Below, piece after piece: positions 45,958 to 54,073 of a stretch of DNA of 64,000 nt. The position numbers and the translations under genes are program-made. The stretch spans positions 571,343-635,342 of the forward strand of contig DPJA01000038.1 in assembly GCA_003543235.1 (NCBI GenBank), read 5' to 3'. Each line of letters begins with the position of its first letter. The first letter of the stretch is position 1. The DNA comes from Lachnospiraceae bacterium. Lineage in GTDB: Bacteria > Bacillota > Clostridia > Lachnospirales > Anaerotignaceae. The notes under the pieces were generated by a model. The model did not search any database. It saw only the letters and a program-made list of their open reading frames with translations, and was not told the origin of the DNA.

Positions 45958-47194
45958 AAGCAATTTCTCCGTTTTTAATAACCTTTTCAACTATGTTTGC
46001 ACCCGTGTTATATACCAAAAATTTATAGCTTGGATATTCTAAAATAACTAGGTCTGCTTTTTTACCAACTTCAATACTCCCTATTTCCCAAGCCCTGTCT
46101 AAAGCGGCCGCCGCATTTAATGTTACGGCTGTTAAAGCCTCTTCTATGGTCATCTTCATATGTATCACAGCAAGTGCCATGATAAGAGGTAAAGAATTTG
46201 AAAAACAGCTCCCTGGGTTTAAATCACTTGCTAAAGATACTGCACATCCTCCATCTATTATTTTTCTTGCTGGAGCGTATGGTTTATCCAAACAAAATGC
46301 TGTACATGGCAACAGTGTTGCTATTACATTTTCTTTTGCCAGACTCTCTATCCCCTTTTGTGAAATCATTAGAAGATGGTCGGCAGATACTGCCTTTAAC
46401 TGTGCCGCAAGCTCTGCACCGTTTAGAGGAACAATTTCATCAGCATGAAGCTTTGCTTTAAAACCCAATTTCTGTGCAGCTTCCAAAAGTTTTTTACTTT
46501 CATCTATGGAAAAAACACCTTCTTCACAAAAAACATCACAAAACTCGGCCAAATTTTCTTTTTTAATTTCTGGAAGAACTTCATTTATCATATAATCAAC
46601 ATAACCGTTTGTATTATTTTTGTACTCTTGTGCCACAGCATGGGCACCCAAATAGGTTGAAACAATATCCACTGGTTGATTTTTATTTAATTCACACATA
46701 ACTTTAAGTTGTTTAATTTCACAATCCTTATTAAGTCCATATCCACTTTTCCCCTCTGTAGTGGTAACCCCTTGCTTTAGCATGTTTTTCAGCCTTTTAA
46801 GACCACTTTCATATAAATCTTCAAATGAGGCATTTCTTGTATCAGTTACAGTTTTCATAATTCCCCCACCTCTTTTTAACAAATCCAAGTAAGGTATTCC
46901 TTGCAGTCTATCAATAAATTCATCTTCTCTGTATCCACCGAAAACAAAATGTGTGTGGGAATCCACAAAACCAGGAATAATAGCTTTTTGAAAGGCGTTA
47001 ATTACTTTTACCTCTTTCGATAAATTTAACTCTGCTAATACTTCTTCTGTTGTCCCGACTTTTTTAATAATTTCATCTTCTATATATATTGCACCATTTT
47101 TTATAATCCTTATTTCGCTCATTTGACTTCCGTGTTTTGCTGTTTTTCCTATTGGTGTAGCTATTTGTGCGGCATTCATTATTAAAGTTTTCAT
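45938..47194 (-). CDS. hutI: Imidazolonepropionase
   Basis: 418 residues of the metal-dependent amidohydrolase family; opens the ring of 4-imidazolone-5-propanoate to N-formimidoyl-L-glutamate. Motifs: FVDSHTHFVFGGYREDEF (HxH metal site), KRGGGIMKTVTDTRNASFE, GYGLNKDCEIK, FKAKLHADEIVPLNGAELA, ASDLNPGSCFSNSLPLI. This directly follows the HutU reaction. ATG at 47194 behind GAGG; an upstream in-frame start at 47239 lies in the previous gene. Confidence 0.95.
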   Translation of the reverse strand: MKTLIMNAAQIATPIGKTAKHGSQMSEIRIIKNGAIYIEDEIIKKVGTTEEVLAELNLSKEVKVINAFQKAIIPGFVDSHTHFVFGGYREDEFIDRLQGIPYLDLLKRGGGIMKTVTDTRNASFEDLYESGLKRLKNMLKQGVTTTEGKSGYGLNKDCEIKQLKVMCELNKNQPVDIVSTYLGAHAVAQEYKNNTNGYVDYMINEVLPEIKKENLAEFCDVFCEEGVFSIDESKKLLEAAQKLGFKAKLHADEIVPLNGAELAAQLKAVSADHLLMISQKGIESLAKENVIATLLPCTAFCLDKPYAPARKIIDGGCAVSLASDLNPGSCFSNSLPLIMALAVIHMKMTIEEALTAVTLNAAAALDRAWEIGSIEVGKKADLVILEYPSYKFLVYNTGANIVEKVIKNGEIAYENSNY

Positions 47195-47198
47195 AATA

Positions 47199-48527
47199 TC
47201 ACGCCTCAATTTCATCCATAATTTTTTTAACCCTGTCAATAATTTCTTCTTCGCTTACAGTAAGAACTTTGCCATCCGAAACAGTTAACTTTCCGTTAAC
47301 AACCACCTTTGCAATTGCATCAGGCTGCATTGAATAAACAATGTTTGGAAGAATTTGTTCCCCCGATTTTGAAATTGGCTGCATTGACATTGTGTTCATT
47401 TTAATTCCCACAAAATCAGCTTTATAACCTATCTCAATTTTTCCTATAGGCAATTGAAGTATTTTACCTCCATTTTCAGTACCCATTTTAAAGGCATCTG
47501 CATAATTTACAGACATTGCATCCAATGTTTTTGCTTTTTGCAGAAGTGCCACCATACGCATTTCTTCAAACACACTAATTCTGTTATTAGAACAAGCTCC
47601 ATCACTTCCAAGGCCAATGGTTACCCCTGCATTTTTCATTGAAACAATATCTGTAATGCCATCTGCCAAAAACATATTGCTGGATGGGCAATAAGCAAGC
47701 TTTGCCCCTTTTTTCCCCAAAAACTTAATTTCGCTTTCTTTAAGCCAAACACCATGTATGATTACCATACTCTCGTCAACTACACCAATTTTATCCAAAA
47801 GCTCTACAGGTGTAAGTCCATATTCTGCCATCACTTGGTCTACTTCAAAGGGTTCTTCGGCAACATGTATATGGAAATAACATCCAAGTTCTTTTGCCAG
47901 CTTATGCCCTGCTTTAATCATATCCAGTGATGCAGCATGAAGGCTGTGGGGGGCTGGAATTATGCTTACCATATCATTACCTGCATATTTTTTTGCTAAA
48001 CTTCTTGTATTTTCAACAGCCTCATCAATTGTTTCAACATATCCACTTGGTGCACCATCCCAATCATACATGGTCCTCGCCAAAACCAAACGGATTCCTA
48101 AGTCATTGGCAGCCTTAATAATCATTTCATCGCTTTCTTTTCCAAAATTGTGCAAATAAAAGAAGTCACTTACGGTGGTTACCCCACTCTTCATCATTTC
48201 ACCAAAGGCAAATAAAGCTCCTCCATATATATGCTCCTTTTGAAGCCTTGGAGAATACTTGTATAACGCGTTATCTCTCCACTCCAAAAACGGTCTATCA
48301 CAGGCAATTCCCCTCAAAAGACTTTGAAAGCAATGGTTATGAACATTGACGGTGCCGGCAACCATTATAAGGTCTTTCCACTCTTGAATATCCGCACTAG
48401 GGTACTTTTCTTTTAAAATTAAAAATTCATCAATATCAACAATAAAATTATCCTCAACAAGGATGCCCTTGTTTTTTTCAAACTTTTCATTTATGTATAC
48501 GTTTTCAGGTTTAAATAAAGTAAACAT
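47199..48527 (-). CDS. Amidohydrolase, probable formimidoylglutamate deiminase (HutF-like)
   Basis: 442 residues, subtype III amidohydrolase. HNHCFQSLLRG is the HxH metal site and shares the H-x-H-x-FQ pattern with HutF, while the rest (VTTVSDFFYLHNFG, IHVAEEPFEVD, LAYCPSSNMFLADG, GLGSDGACSNN) is also close to SAH, guanine and oxoguanine deaminases. Placed next to hutI, a deiminase turning formimidoylglutamate into N-formylglutamate plus ammonia is the best guess. One base follows the M20 stop, and its stop lies five bases before the hutI start. Confidence 0.65.
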   Translation of the reverse strand: MFTLFKPENVYINEKFEKNKGILVEDNFIVDIDEFLILKEKYPSADIQEWKDLIMVAGTVNVHNHCFQSLLRGIACDRPFLEWRDNALYKYSPRLQKEHIYGGALFAFGEMMKSGVTTVSDFFYLHNFGKESDEMIIKAANDLGIRLVLARTMYDWDGAPSGYVETIDEAVENTRSLAKKYAGNDMVSIIPAPHSLHAASLDMIKAGHKLAKELGCYFHIHVAEEPFEVDQVMAEYGLTPVELLDKIGVVDESMVIIHGVWLKESEIKFLGKKGAKLAYCPSSNMFLADGITDIVSMKNAGVTIGLGSDGACSNNRISVFEEMRMVALLQKAKTLDAMSVNYADAFKMGTENGGKILQLPIGKIEIGYKADFVGIKMNTMSMQPISKSGEQILPNIVYSMQPDAIAKVVVNGKLTVSDGKVLTVSEEEIIDRVKKIMDEIEA

Positions 48528-48528
48528 T

Positions 48529-49785
48529 TTAATTCAACTCCTCATCCAGCAAAAGTAGCGCCTTTAGCATAGCATTGCCTGTTTTTTCAATTTCTTTAAT
48601 ATCTGTATTTTCTTCAGGGCAATGGCTTTTGCCGTCTATACTTTGAACAAATATCATTCCGCTTTTTGTTACTCTTTGCATATTTGCTGCGTCATGCCCT
48701 GCCATGCTTACCAGTTCAATTTCCTCTTCACCTATGAATCCAATACTTCTTTTAATGGCATTTACAACATCCTTATCCATAAAAATATGGCTCTGATCCA
48801 AATTCACTTTTCGAATTATTCGCACTCCTCTAAGATTTTCAATTTTCTGTGTTTCATTTGAAAGCCTATCAATAATATCCTGTTTAATCTTCTCATCACA
48901 GGTTCTAATTTCCAAAACCAAGTCGATTTTTCCAGGTATGATATTGGCCGAATTAGGAAAAACCTTAATGTAGCCAATTGTTCCTACTACCTCATCACTA
49001 CTTGCATTTTTCAATATTTTTTCAAAAGCAAGATTGAACTCTCCCGAAGCCAAAAGTGCATCATGCCTGTCTTGCATAAGAGTTGTTCCAGCGTGATTCG
49101 CCTCACCTATAATTGTAATATTTTCTCTGTAAATACCAATAATGCAGTTAACAGCAGCTGAACTAAGTCCCTTATCATAAATCCGCCTCCCCTGTTCAAT
49201 GTGGCATTCCATAAAGGCTCTGATATCATTTTCCTTAATTAAAGCTTCATTCGCCTTTGTAATATCCCCACCTATTTTTTCAATACATTCTTGTAAACTT
49301 GAGCCGTCTATGTAGCTTTTAAGCTGCATTAAATCGTCTTTTTTAAGGCGTCCGCTTAAAACCTTGCTGCCCAGGGTTGAAACATTAAATGGATTGGGCT
49401 CTTCTCCTGTAAAGCTAACTATTTCCATAGGATGTTTTGTTTTAATATTATTATCCTCTAAGGTTTGAATAAGCTCTGTAGCCAAAAGAACTCCTAGTGC
49501 CCCATCAAACTTTCCACCATTAGGAACAGCATCATGATGGGAACCCACAACAATGGGCGGTAAATTTTCACTGCCCTCTCTCCGAACCCACATATTTGCA
49601 ATAGCATCTATTCTAACAGTCTTGTTCATTTTGTTTTGCCAATAATCAATCAGCCACTTCCTTGCTACTCTATCACTTTCATCCCCTAAGGCTCTGTCTA
49701 TGCCGCCATTTTCATTCATACCAATTTGGGCAAGCTCGTTCAGATTTTTTGAAAGTCTATCTATATTTATTTTTAAGTTACCCAT
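48529..49785 (-). CDS. M20-family Zn amidohydrolase (N-carbamoyl-amino acid hydrolase/allantoate amidohydrolase type)
   Basis: 418 residues. Metal site residues: VVGSHHDAVPNGGKFDGALG (His, Asp), TGEEPNPF (Glu), ECHIEQGRRIYDKG (His) and GKSHCPEE (His); also AGTTLMQDRHDALLAS. Family members cleave N-carbamoyl or related groups from L-amino acids. In this operon it stands where an N-formylglutamate deformylase would be required, or it could release glutamate from N-carbamoylglutamate, known from oxidative histidine/ergothioneine routes. ATG at 49785 behind GGAGGG. First gene of the hutI operon. Confidence 0.82.
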   Translation of the reverse strand: MGNLKINIDRLSKNLNELAQIGMNENGGIDRALGDESDRVARKWLIDYWQNKMNKTVRIDAIANMWVRREGSENLPPIVVGSHHDAVPNGGKFDGALGVLLATELIQTLEDNNIKTKHPMEIVSFTGEEPNPFNVSTLGSKVLSGRLKKDDLMQLKSYIDGSSLQECIEKIGGDITKANEALIKENDIRAFMECHIEQGRRIYDKGLSSAAVNCIIGIYRENITIIGEANHAGTTLMQDRHDALLASGEFNLAFEKILKNASSDEVVGTIGYIKVFPNSANIIPGKIDLVLEIRTCDEKIKQDIIDRLSNETQKIENLRGVRIIRKVNLDQSHIFMDKDVVNAIKRSIGFIGEEEIELVSMAGHDAANMQRVTKSGMIFVQSIDGKSHCPEENTDIKEIEKTGNAMLKALLLLDEELN

Positions 49786-49808
49786 CAAAAATCCCTCCAA
49801 TATAACGA

Positions 49809-49842
49809 AAGGACAAAGCGGTTTGAAAACGTCTTCGTCCTT
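49809..49842 (-). terminator. Leader hairpin before the M20-hutI operon
   Basis: AAGGACGAAG-A-CG pairs with CG-CTTTGTCCTT on the minus strand, just before the ribosome binding site GGAGGG. The following U tract is weak (TTCGTTATATT), so it may modulate translation rather than terminate. Confidence 0.45.
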
Positions 49843-49865
49843 CTCTGTATTAATATTACAAGCAA

Positions 49866-49898
49866 ATTATAATTCAATTTGCATTTACAAAACGTTTA
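49866..49898 (-). promoter_or_regulatory. Promoter with SARP-type heptamers before the M20-hutI operon
   Basis: Minus strand TAAACGT-TTTG-TAAATGC (49881-49898), nine bases, TATAAT (49866-49871). The block shares 19 of 23 bases with the permease operon site at 52047-52069. Confidence 0.6.
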
Positions 49899-50039
49899 AT
49901 TATTTACAATATAAATATTTTTTTTACTTAATAAAATATTACCTGAAATCATATATGCACTCCTTTTAAATTAGTACATATGAGGTTTTTCCCATAGATT
50001 AAGTTTTGTGCCTAACCCTTTTTTAAGATAAAATCATCA

Positions 50040-50201
50040 TTATACAGTGGGAATTATGGTTATTCCCCCCATAACATAATCGCCTTTGCCTAAAAGCCTA
50101 AACATTTCAGTCATTACCTCTATGCAGTTGTGCATATCCGTAACACCTGCATCTATCATGTCCTGCTCACTCAGATATACAAAATCAATTCTGTCATCCA
50201 A
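50040..50201 (-). pseudogene. N-terminal remnant of an ornithine-cyclodeaminase-family gene
   Basis: A 53-codon frame starts at a TTG (50201) behind GAGGT and reads DRIDFVYLSEQDMIDAG, TDMHNCIEVMTEMFRLLGKG, DYVMGG, then goes out of frame; a +1 reading continues NNHNSHCIMM before another stop. This start is typical of the ornithine cyclodeaminase/tyramine oxidase subunit B family, whose proteins run beyond 300 residues. Only the first sixth remains, downstream of the ABC ATPase gene, so a further enzyme was once in that operon. Confidence 0.72.
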
Positions 50202-50267
50202 TTTTTACCTCATTTCAATTGTAAAGCAACAATAGAATATCCCTTACTACTGCACTCAACATTAAGT

Positions 50268-51059
50268 CTACTTGCCATTCGCTGCATCGGTACTATCCTG
50301 CCAAAGCATATCCATAATCTTCTTTTTCATTTCCATAAATTCAGGTAACACCAAAACATTGTGACCTCTTGTTCCCTCAAATTCAACATCTATTACCTCT
50401 GTAATACAACCAGGACGCCTGCTCATAACATAAATTTTATTTCCTAAGAGCAATGCTTCATCTATATCGTGGGTAATAAAGAGTACCGTTGTTTGTGTTT
50501 TCTGGCTGATGCTAACCAAAAGTTCCTGCATTACAACCCTTGTTTGAGCATCCAACGCACCAAAGGGTTCGTCCATAAGAAGCAAAGAGGGCTCGTTTGC
50601 TAAAGTTCTTGCTATGGCAACTCTTTGCTTCATCCCCCCTGAAAGTGTTTTGGGAAGTGATTTTTCAAAACCATTAAGCCCCACAATATCTATGTATTTT
50701 GTTGAAATTTTTTCTCTTCCTGCGGCAGAAAATCCTTTTATTTTTAAGCCAAATTCTACATTTTCCTTAACGGTAAGCCAAGGAAACAGGCTGTACCCCT
50801 GGAAAACCATACCCCTGTCAGCACCTGGCTCAAAAACCTTATTTGCGTCCACCTCAATAGTTCCTGATGTTGCTTTTTCCAATCCACCAACAATATTTAA
50901 CAGTGTAGATTTCCCACACCCTGAAGGTCCTACAATTACTGCAAATTCTTTTTCTTTAACCACTAAATTAATATCTTTTAAGGCATGAACCTCTTGACCT
51001 GTATGGCTTGTAAAGATTTTATTTACTCCTTTTACTTCAAGTTTTGTCTTTCTTTTCAT
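50268..51059 (-). CDS. ABC transporter ATP-binding protein (SsuB/TauB-like)
   Basis: 263 residues: Walker A GPSGCGKST, Q-loop MVFQGYSLFPWL, signature LSGGMKQR, Walker B LLLMDEPFGALD, H-loop ITHDIDEAL. Energises import with the permease directly upstream; these belong to the nitrate/sulfonate/taurine group that also moves purine- and pyrimidine-like compounds. ATG at 51059 follows AGGTGAT; an alternative GTG at 51068 overlaps the permease stop. Likely substrate here is urocanate or another imidazole acid, from context only. Confidence 0.93.
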   Translation of the reverse strand: MKRKTKLEVKGVNKIFTSHTGQEVHALKDINLVVKEKEFAVIVGPSGCGKSTLLNIVGGLEKATSGTIEVDANKVFEPGADRGMVFQGYSLFPWLTVKENVEFGLKIKGFSAAGREKISTKYIDIVGLNGFEKSLPKTLSGGMKQRVAIARTLANEPSLLLMDEPFGALDAQTRVVMQELLVSISQKTQTTVLFITHDIDEALLLGNKIYVMSRRPGCITEVIDVEFEGTRGHNVLVLPEFMEMKKKIMDMLWQDSTDAANGK

Positions 51060-51060
51060 C

Positions 51061-51858
51061 TTAATCACCTAACCTTTCATGCCAAGGCACAACAATTTTA
51101 GTAATTGCTCTGAAAATTAAATCCGTAAATAAGCCAATAAGACCAATAAGAATTAATCCCGAGAAAATTTTATCTGTCGCCAAAAATCTTTGAGATTTTA
51201 AAATTACATATCCGAGGCCAGAATTTGCGGCAACCATTTCTGCAACAACAAGATATGTCCAAGCCCAACCCATAGTAACTCTAAATGAGTCCATTAATCC
51301 AGGTAAAGATGCAGGAAACAAAACTAGTTTATATCTTTGATAAGGACTTGCACCCAAGGTTCTAGCTGCATTAAGTAAGTTTTTATCTACGGAAGAAACC
51401 GTGTCTGCAACCATAAGCACTAACTGAAAAAATGTTCCTAAAAAAATAATTGTATACTTTTGACCTTCGCCAATACCTAAATAGAGAAGAGTAAGTGGCA
51501 CTAACGCTACAACCGGCAAGTATCTTACAAATTCTATTACAGGCTGAATAATTGCATTAAAAGTTTTTGAACAGGCCATAAGCATCCCTATAGGAAGTGC
51601 TAAAATGGCAGATAAAGCCCAACCTACAAGTACTCTATAAGTGGAACTCCAAATGTTACTTGCCAATGTACCATCATTTACCATATTGACTGTTGCCATG
51701 ATTACCGAAGATGGTGTTGGCAAGAAAATCTTATCCAAAATCCCTCCATAGGTAAGTCCACACCAAGCAAGTATAATCACAAAAAAAGATATGATTGATA
51801 AAGAGGTGTAACTTAGTTTCTTAACTATTTTTATATTTTCTGCTTTTTTGCCTTTCAT
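51061..51858 (-). CDS. ABC transporter permease (SsuC/TauC-like)
   Basis: 265 residues, six predicted membrane helices, with the permease EAA loop LNAARTLGASPYQRYKLVLF and family blocks FLPTPSSVIMATVNMV, PVIEFVRYLPVVALVPL and AEMVAANSGLGYVILKSQ. First gene of the transporter operon. ATG at 51858 behind AGGAGGA. Its nearby binding-protein gene is broken (44718-45367); an intact one lies at 28306-29343. Confidence 0.93.
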   Translation of the reverse strand: MKGKKAENIKIVKKLSYTSLSIISFFVIILAWCGLTYGGILDKIFLPTPSSVIMATVNMVNDGTLASNIWSSTYRVLVGWALSAILALPIGMLMACSKTFNAIIQPVIEFVRYLPVVALVPLTLLYLGIGEGQKYTIIFLGTFFQLVLMVADTVSSVDKNLLNAARTLGASPYQRYKLVLFPASLPGLMDSFRVTMGWAWTYLVVAEMVAANSGLGYVILKSQRFLATDKIFSGLILIGLIGLFTDLIFRAITKIVVPWHERLGD

Positions 51859-51956
51859 AATAGATCCTCCTTTTAAGCATATAATAAAGTCTAAAATTGA
51901 CTAAACTAAATAACAACTTTTACTCTTAACTAAATTCACCTCCTTAAAAACAAAAA

Positions 51957-51991
51957 AAGACAAGGCATCTGATTACTAACGCCATTGTCTT
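51957..51991 (-). terminator. Leader terminator/attenuator hairpin of the permease operon
   Basis: Minus strand AAGACAATGGC pairs with GCCTTGTCTT (one bulge) and is followed by TTTTTGTTTTT and then AAGGAGGTG. It lies about 35 bases after the predicted start of transcription and 100 bases before the permease ATG. The 100 bases after it hold no clear small gene. Confidence 0.68.
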
Positions 51992-52032
51992 CAAAAAGTA
52001 TTTCTATTCAGTTTTTTGTCTTTATTGATATA

Positions 52033-52064
52033 ATCATAACAACTATCCGTTTATAAAACGTCTA
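52033..52064 (-). promoter_or_regulatory. Promoter with SARP-type heptamers before the permease operon
   Basis: Minus strand TAGACGT-TTTA-TAAACGG (52047-52064), exactly eight bases, then TATGAT (52033-52038). This is the textbook SARP layout: heptamers four bases apart, the last one eight bases from the -10. Best of three such sites in the window. Confidence 0.65.
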
Positions 52065-52242
52065 ATTATTGTTAGACTGTATCTATTTTAAGTCTTCTTT
52101 AATAATAATAGATGAATTTGATCTTTTATAATAAAATAAAAACAGCTCGTAATTTGGCCTACGTTTATAAGAATGTTTTAACTTCATTCATAACGAATAA
52201 TCCTATATCCATCCATTAACTCATTAACATAATTCATATCCG

Positions 52243-52503
52243 TTACCAGTTCTTGTATTCTCTATTGCTATTTCTTTTGGCACTTCTATTTTTTCTGGTT
52301 CTTCTATTTATCTTTACCTCTGCTGCGCCTTGGTTTGTCTCTTCTGTTTGCTCGTTATACAACGTTTCTGTTTCGTCTGTTTGGGTGGAAGTATAATGAT
52401 ATAATCCTAAATCATTTAAACTTGCCTGTATGTAGTTTGAAGCCACTAAACATATTACTGTTAAAATTAAAATATATCTCTTTTTCCTATTTTTTATTTT
52501 CAT
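52243..52503 (-). CDS. Small secreted basic peptide of unknown function
   Basis: 86 residues. Basic start MKIKNRKKRY, a hydrophobic signal or anchor (ILILTVICLVASNYIQAS), an acidic Thr/Glu middle (TQTDETETLYNEQTEE) and a very basic end (KINRRTRKNRSAKRNSNR). GGGAG precedes the ATG. No family recognised; not linked to its neighbours. Could be a surface peptide that binds anionic polymers. Confidence 0.55.
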   Translation of the reverse strand: MKIKNRKKRYILILTVICLVASNYIQASLNDLGLYHYTSTQTDETETLYNEQTEETNQGAAEVKINRRTRKNRSAKRNSNREYKNW

Positions 52504-53225
52504 TAATACGCTCCCTATTATATATTCTGTAAATTTATCGCCTGTAAAATACTGAAGTGCTAATGTAATTAACCATTGACAATGCTAAAAGTATAAAAAT
52601 ATAAAGTTAATATTTAAAATAGTTTTCATACCCCTTGTAATAACAATTGTAACAGGATATTCTATTCAAACAGGTTCTCTCCCTCCTTAATTTTTTTACC
52701 TTCCTATATTCTTTATTACCTCAAAAATTTTACACTCATAAAATAAATTAAATATTAAGTTGATTCATTATATATTTAACCTAATTTCAACCTTTTTATT
52801 TACTTCCATATTTTGTAAATTTTAGTCATTGATTGGCTTTTATTCATAATTGTGAATTTCAACAATTTTCTAATGCAAAATGTACTGACAATATATGGAT
52901 TATTTTGTAAAAAACATATTTTGTTGGACAGAAGTGTTCAAACAATATAGCAAAAAACGGATACAATAAAAAAAGTTATTAATTTAATTTGAGACCAACC
53001 ATAGTAATTTTTTTAACTTCGCACTTTTTAACTTACCAAACTTTAAACAATAAGAAAACGGATTATATCTACTTGATAACTTCCCATAACCTAGTCATTA
53101 AACATACCAAATAAAAATGTACCAACAGGCAGTTATATATCATGTAAACTCAAAAATGTACCAAATATAAAAAAATATATTTCCTTATCTAAACGCCCAC
53201 TATATATAGTGTATTGGCACAACAA
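52504..53225. other. Long AT-rich intergenic region
   Basis: About 720 bases without a recognised gene. It contains two copies of AAAAATGTACCAA (around 53114 and 53151) and a CACTATATATAGTG palindrome near 53197, shortly before the hairpin and repeat that open the accessory region. Otherwise nothing seen. Confidence 0.4.
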
Positions 53226-53258
53226 AAATGACTATATCAAGTTGATATAGTCATTTTA
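53226..53258 (+). terminator. Perfect 15-bp hairpin at the left repeat
   Basis: AAAATGACTATATCA-AGT-TGATATAGTCATTTT. Followed immediately by the 46-base direct repeat. Terminator-like in both directions, but no gene ends just before it. Confidence 0.6.
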
Positions 53259-53304
53259 AATGGAGATGAAGCACCTGTTAAGGTATCCACTATAAATCGA
53301 ACAG
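53259..53304 (+). repeat. 46-bp direct repeat, left copy
   Basis: Starts AATGGAGATGAAGCACCTGT and ends in ATAAATCGAACAG. 45 of 46 bases equal the right copy at 61278-61323, and both copies directly follow a hairpin of unrelated sequence. The two copies bracket about 8 kb with a serine recombinase gene near the right one. Confidence 0.85.
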
Positions 53305-53353
53305 GAATTTTGTTCTTGTTAATTTATTTACTAAAAACAAATAATTCAAACTA

Positions 53354-54073
53354 CTAGCTAGCGGTTGGCGGATACTCCAAGCATCTCTCCTCCAATGCAA
53401 CCCCACATATTTGCAGTTTTGTATACAGATAATTATCACAAAAGATTACTATATCTAAAAGAAAATCCCTATACCCTGCTATTGTTTGTATTGTTTGATT
53501 AAAAATATCCTGATGAATTATTAAGTGCCTAGTAAGTAACAATGAATCCAGTTGATTTAAATCTAATATTTCCTCATTTGTATCCTTATTAATGAATATA
53601 TTTTCATCTCCATCAATCTGTTTAAATAGTTTAAGTAACTCATCCTTACCAGTTCTTCCTAAAGGGAATGTTGTTATAAAATTAAAATTATCATCTATTA
53701 CTTTATCACTATCTATAATAAAGCTTATGCTTTTTAAATAATTTTCAATTTTGTTTTTCGTATCCTCATTCAATTTATTATGTTTGGATAGTTTAATTAA
53801 ATCATTATCATTAGCCTTTATCTTCACCGAGTTTAGCTGCATATATATTGAAATATTACTATATGTAATATGATTGCTTCGCAATTGATATAAATATTCC
53901 TTTAATACATTTTCAACATATACCTGAAACTTCGTTACTAGTGTAATTGCTACTAATTTCAAAAAGAGCTTATGCTTATCATCCTCAGTTTCTTCTTTAG
54001 CAATTTCTAACAAGATATAAATCTCATTTTGACGCCTCAGAAAATCTTCCGTTGCATCAAAATGATATTTCAT
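53354..54073 (-). CDS. HEPN-domain putative ribonuclease (MAE_28990-like)
   Basis: 239 residues, all helical. Near the C-terminus LLTRHLIIHQD gives the HEPN R-x4-H motif (Arg182, His187), and the N-terminal FQVYVENVLKEYLYQLR fits MAE_28990/MAE_18760-type HEPN proteins. HEPN nucleases cleave RNA in toxin-antitoxin and phage-defence systems. Its ATG overlaps the DUF262 gene by 17 bases with AAGGAG ahead, so the two are made together. Expected role: effector controlled by the DUF262 partner. Confidence 0.75.
   Translation of the reverse strand: MKYHFDATEDFLRRQNEIYILLEIAKEETEDDKHKLFLKLVAITLVTKFQVYVENVLKEYLYQLRSNHITYSNISIYMQLNSVKIKANDNDLIKLSKHNKLNEDTKNKIENYLKSISFIIDSDKVIDDNFNFITTFPLGRTGKDELLKLFKQIDGDENIFINKDTNEEILDLNQLDSLLLTRHLIIHQDIFNQTIQTIAGYRDFLLDIVIFCDNYLYTKLQICGVALEERCLEYPPTAS

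Noticed and set aside
53262..53295. Conserved 11-codon frame inside the 46-bp repeat
   Set aside because: No ribosome binding site at either copy; conservation is explained by the DNA repeat itself.
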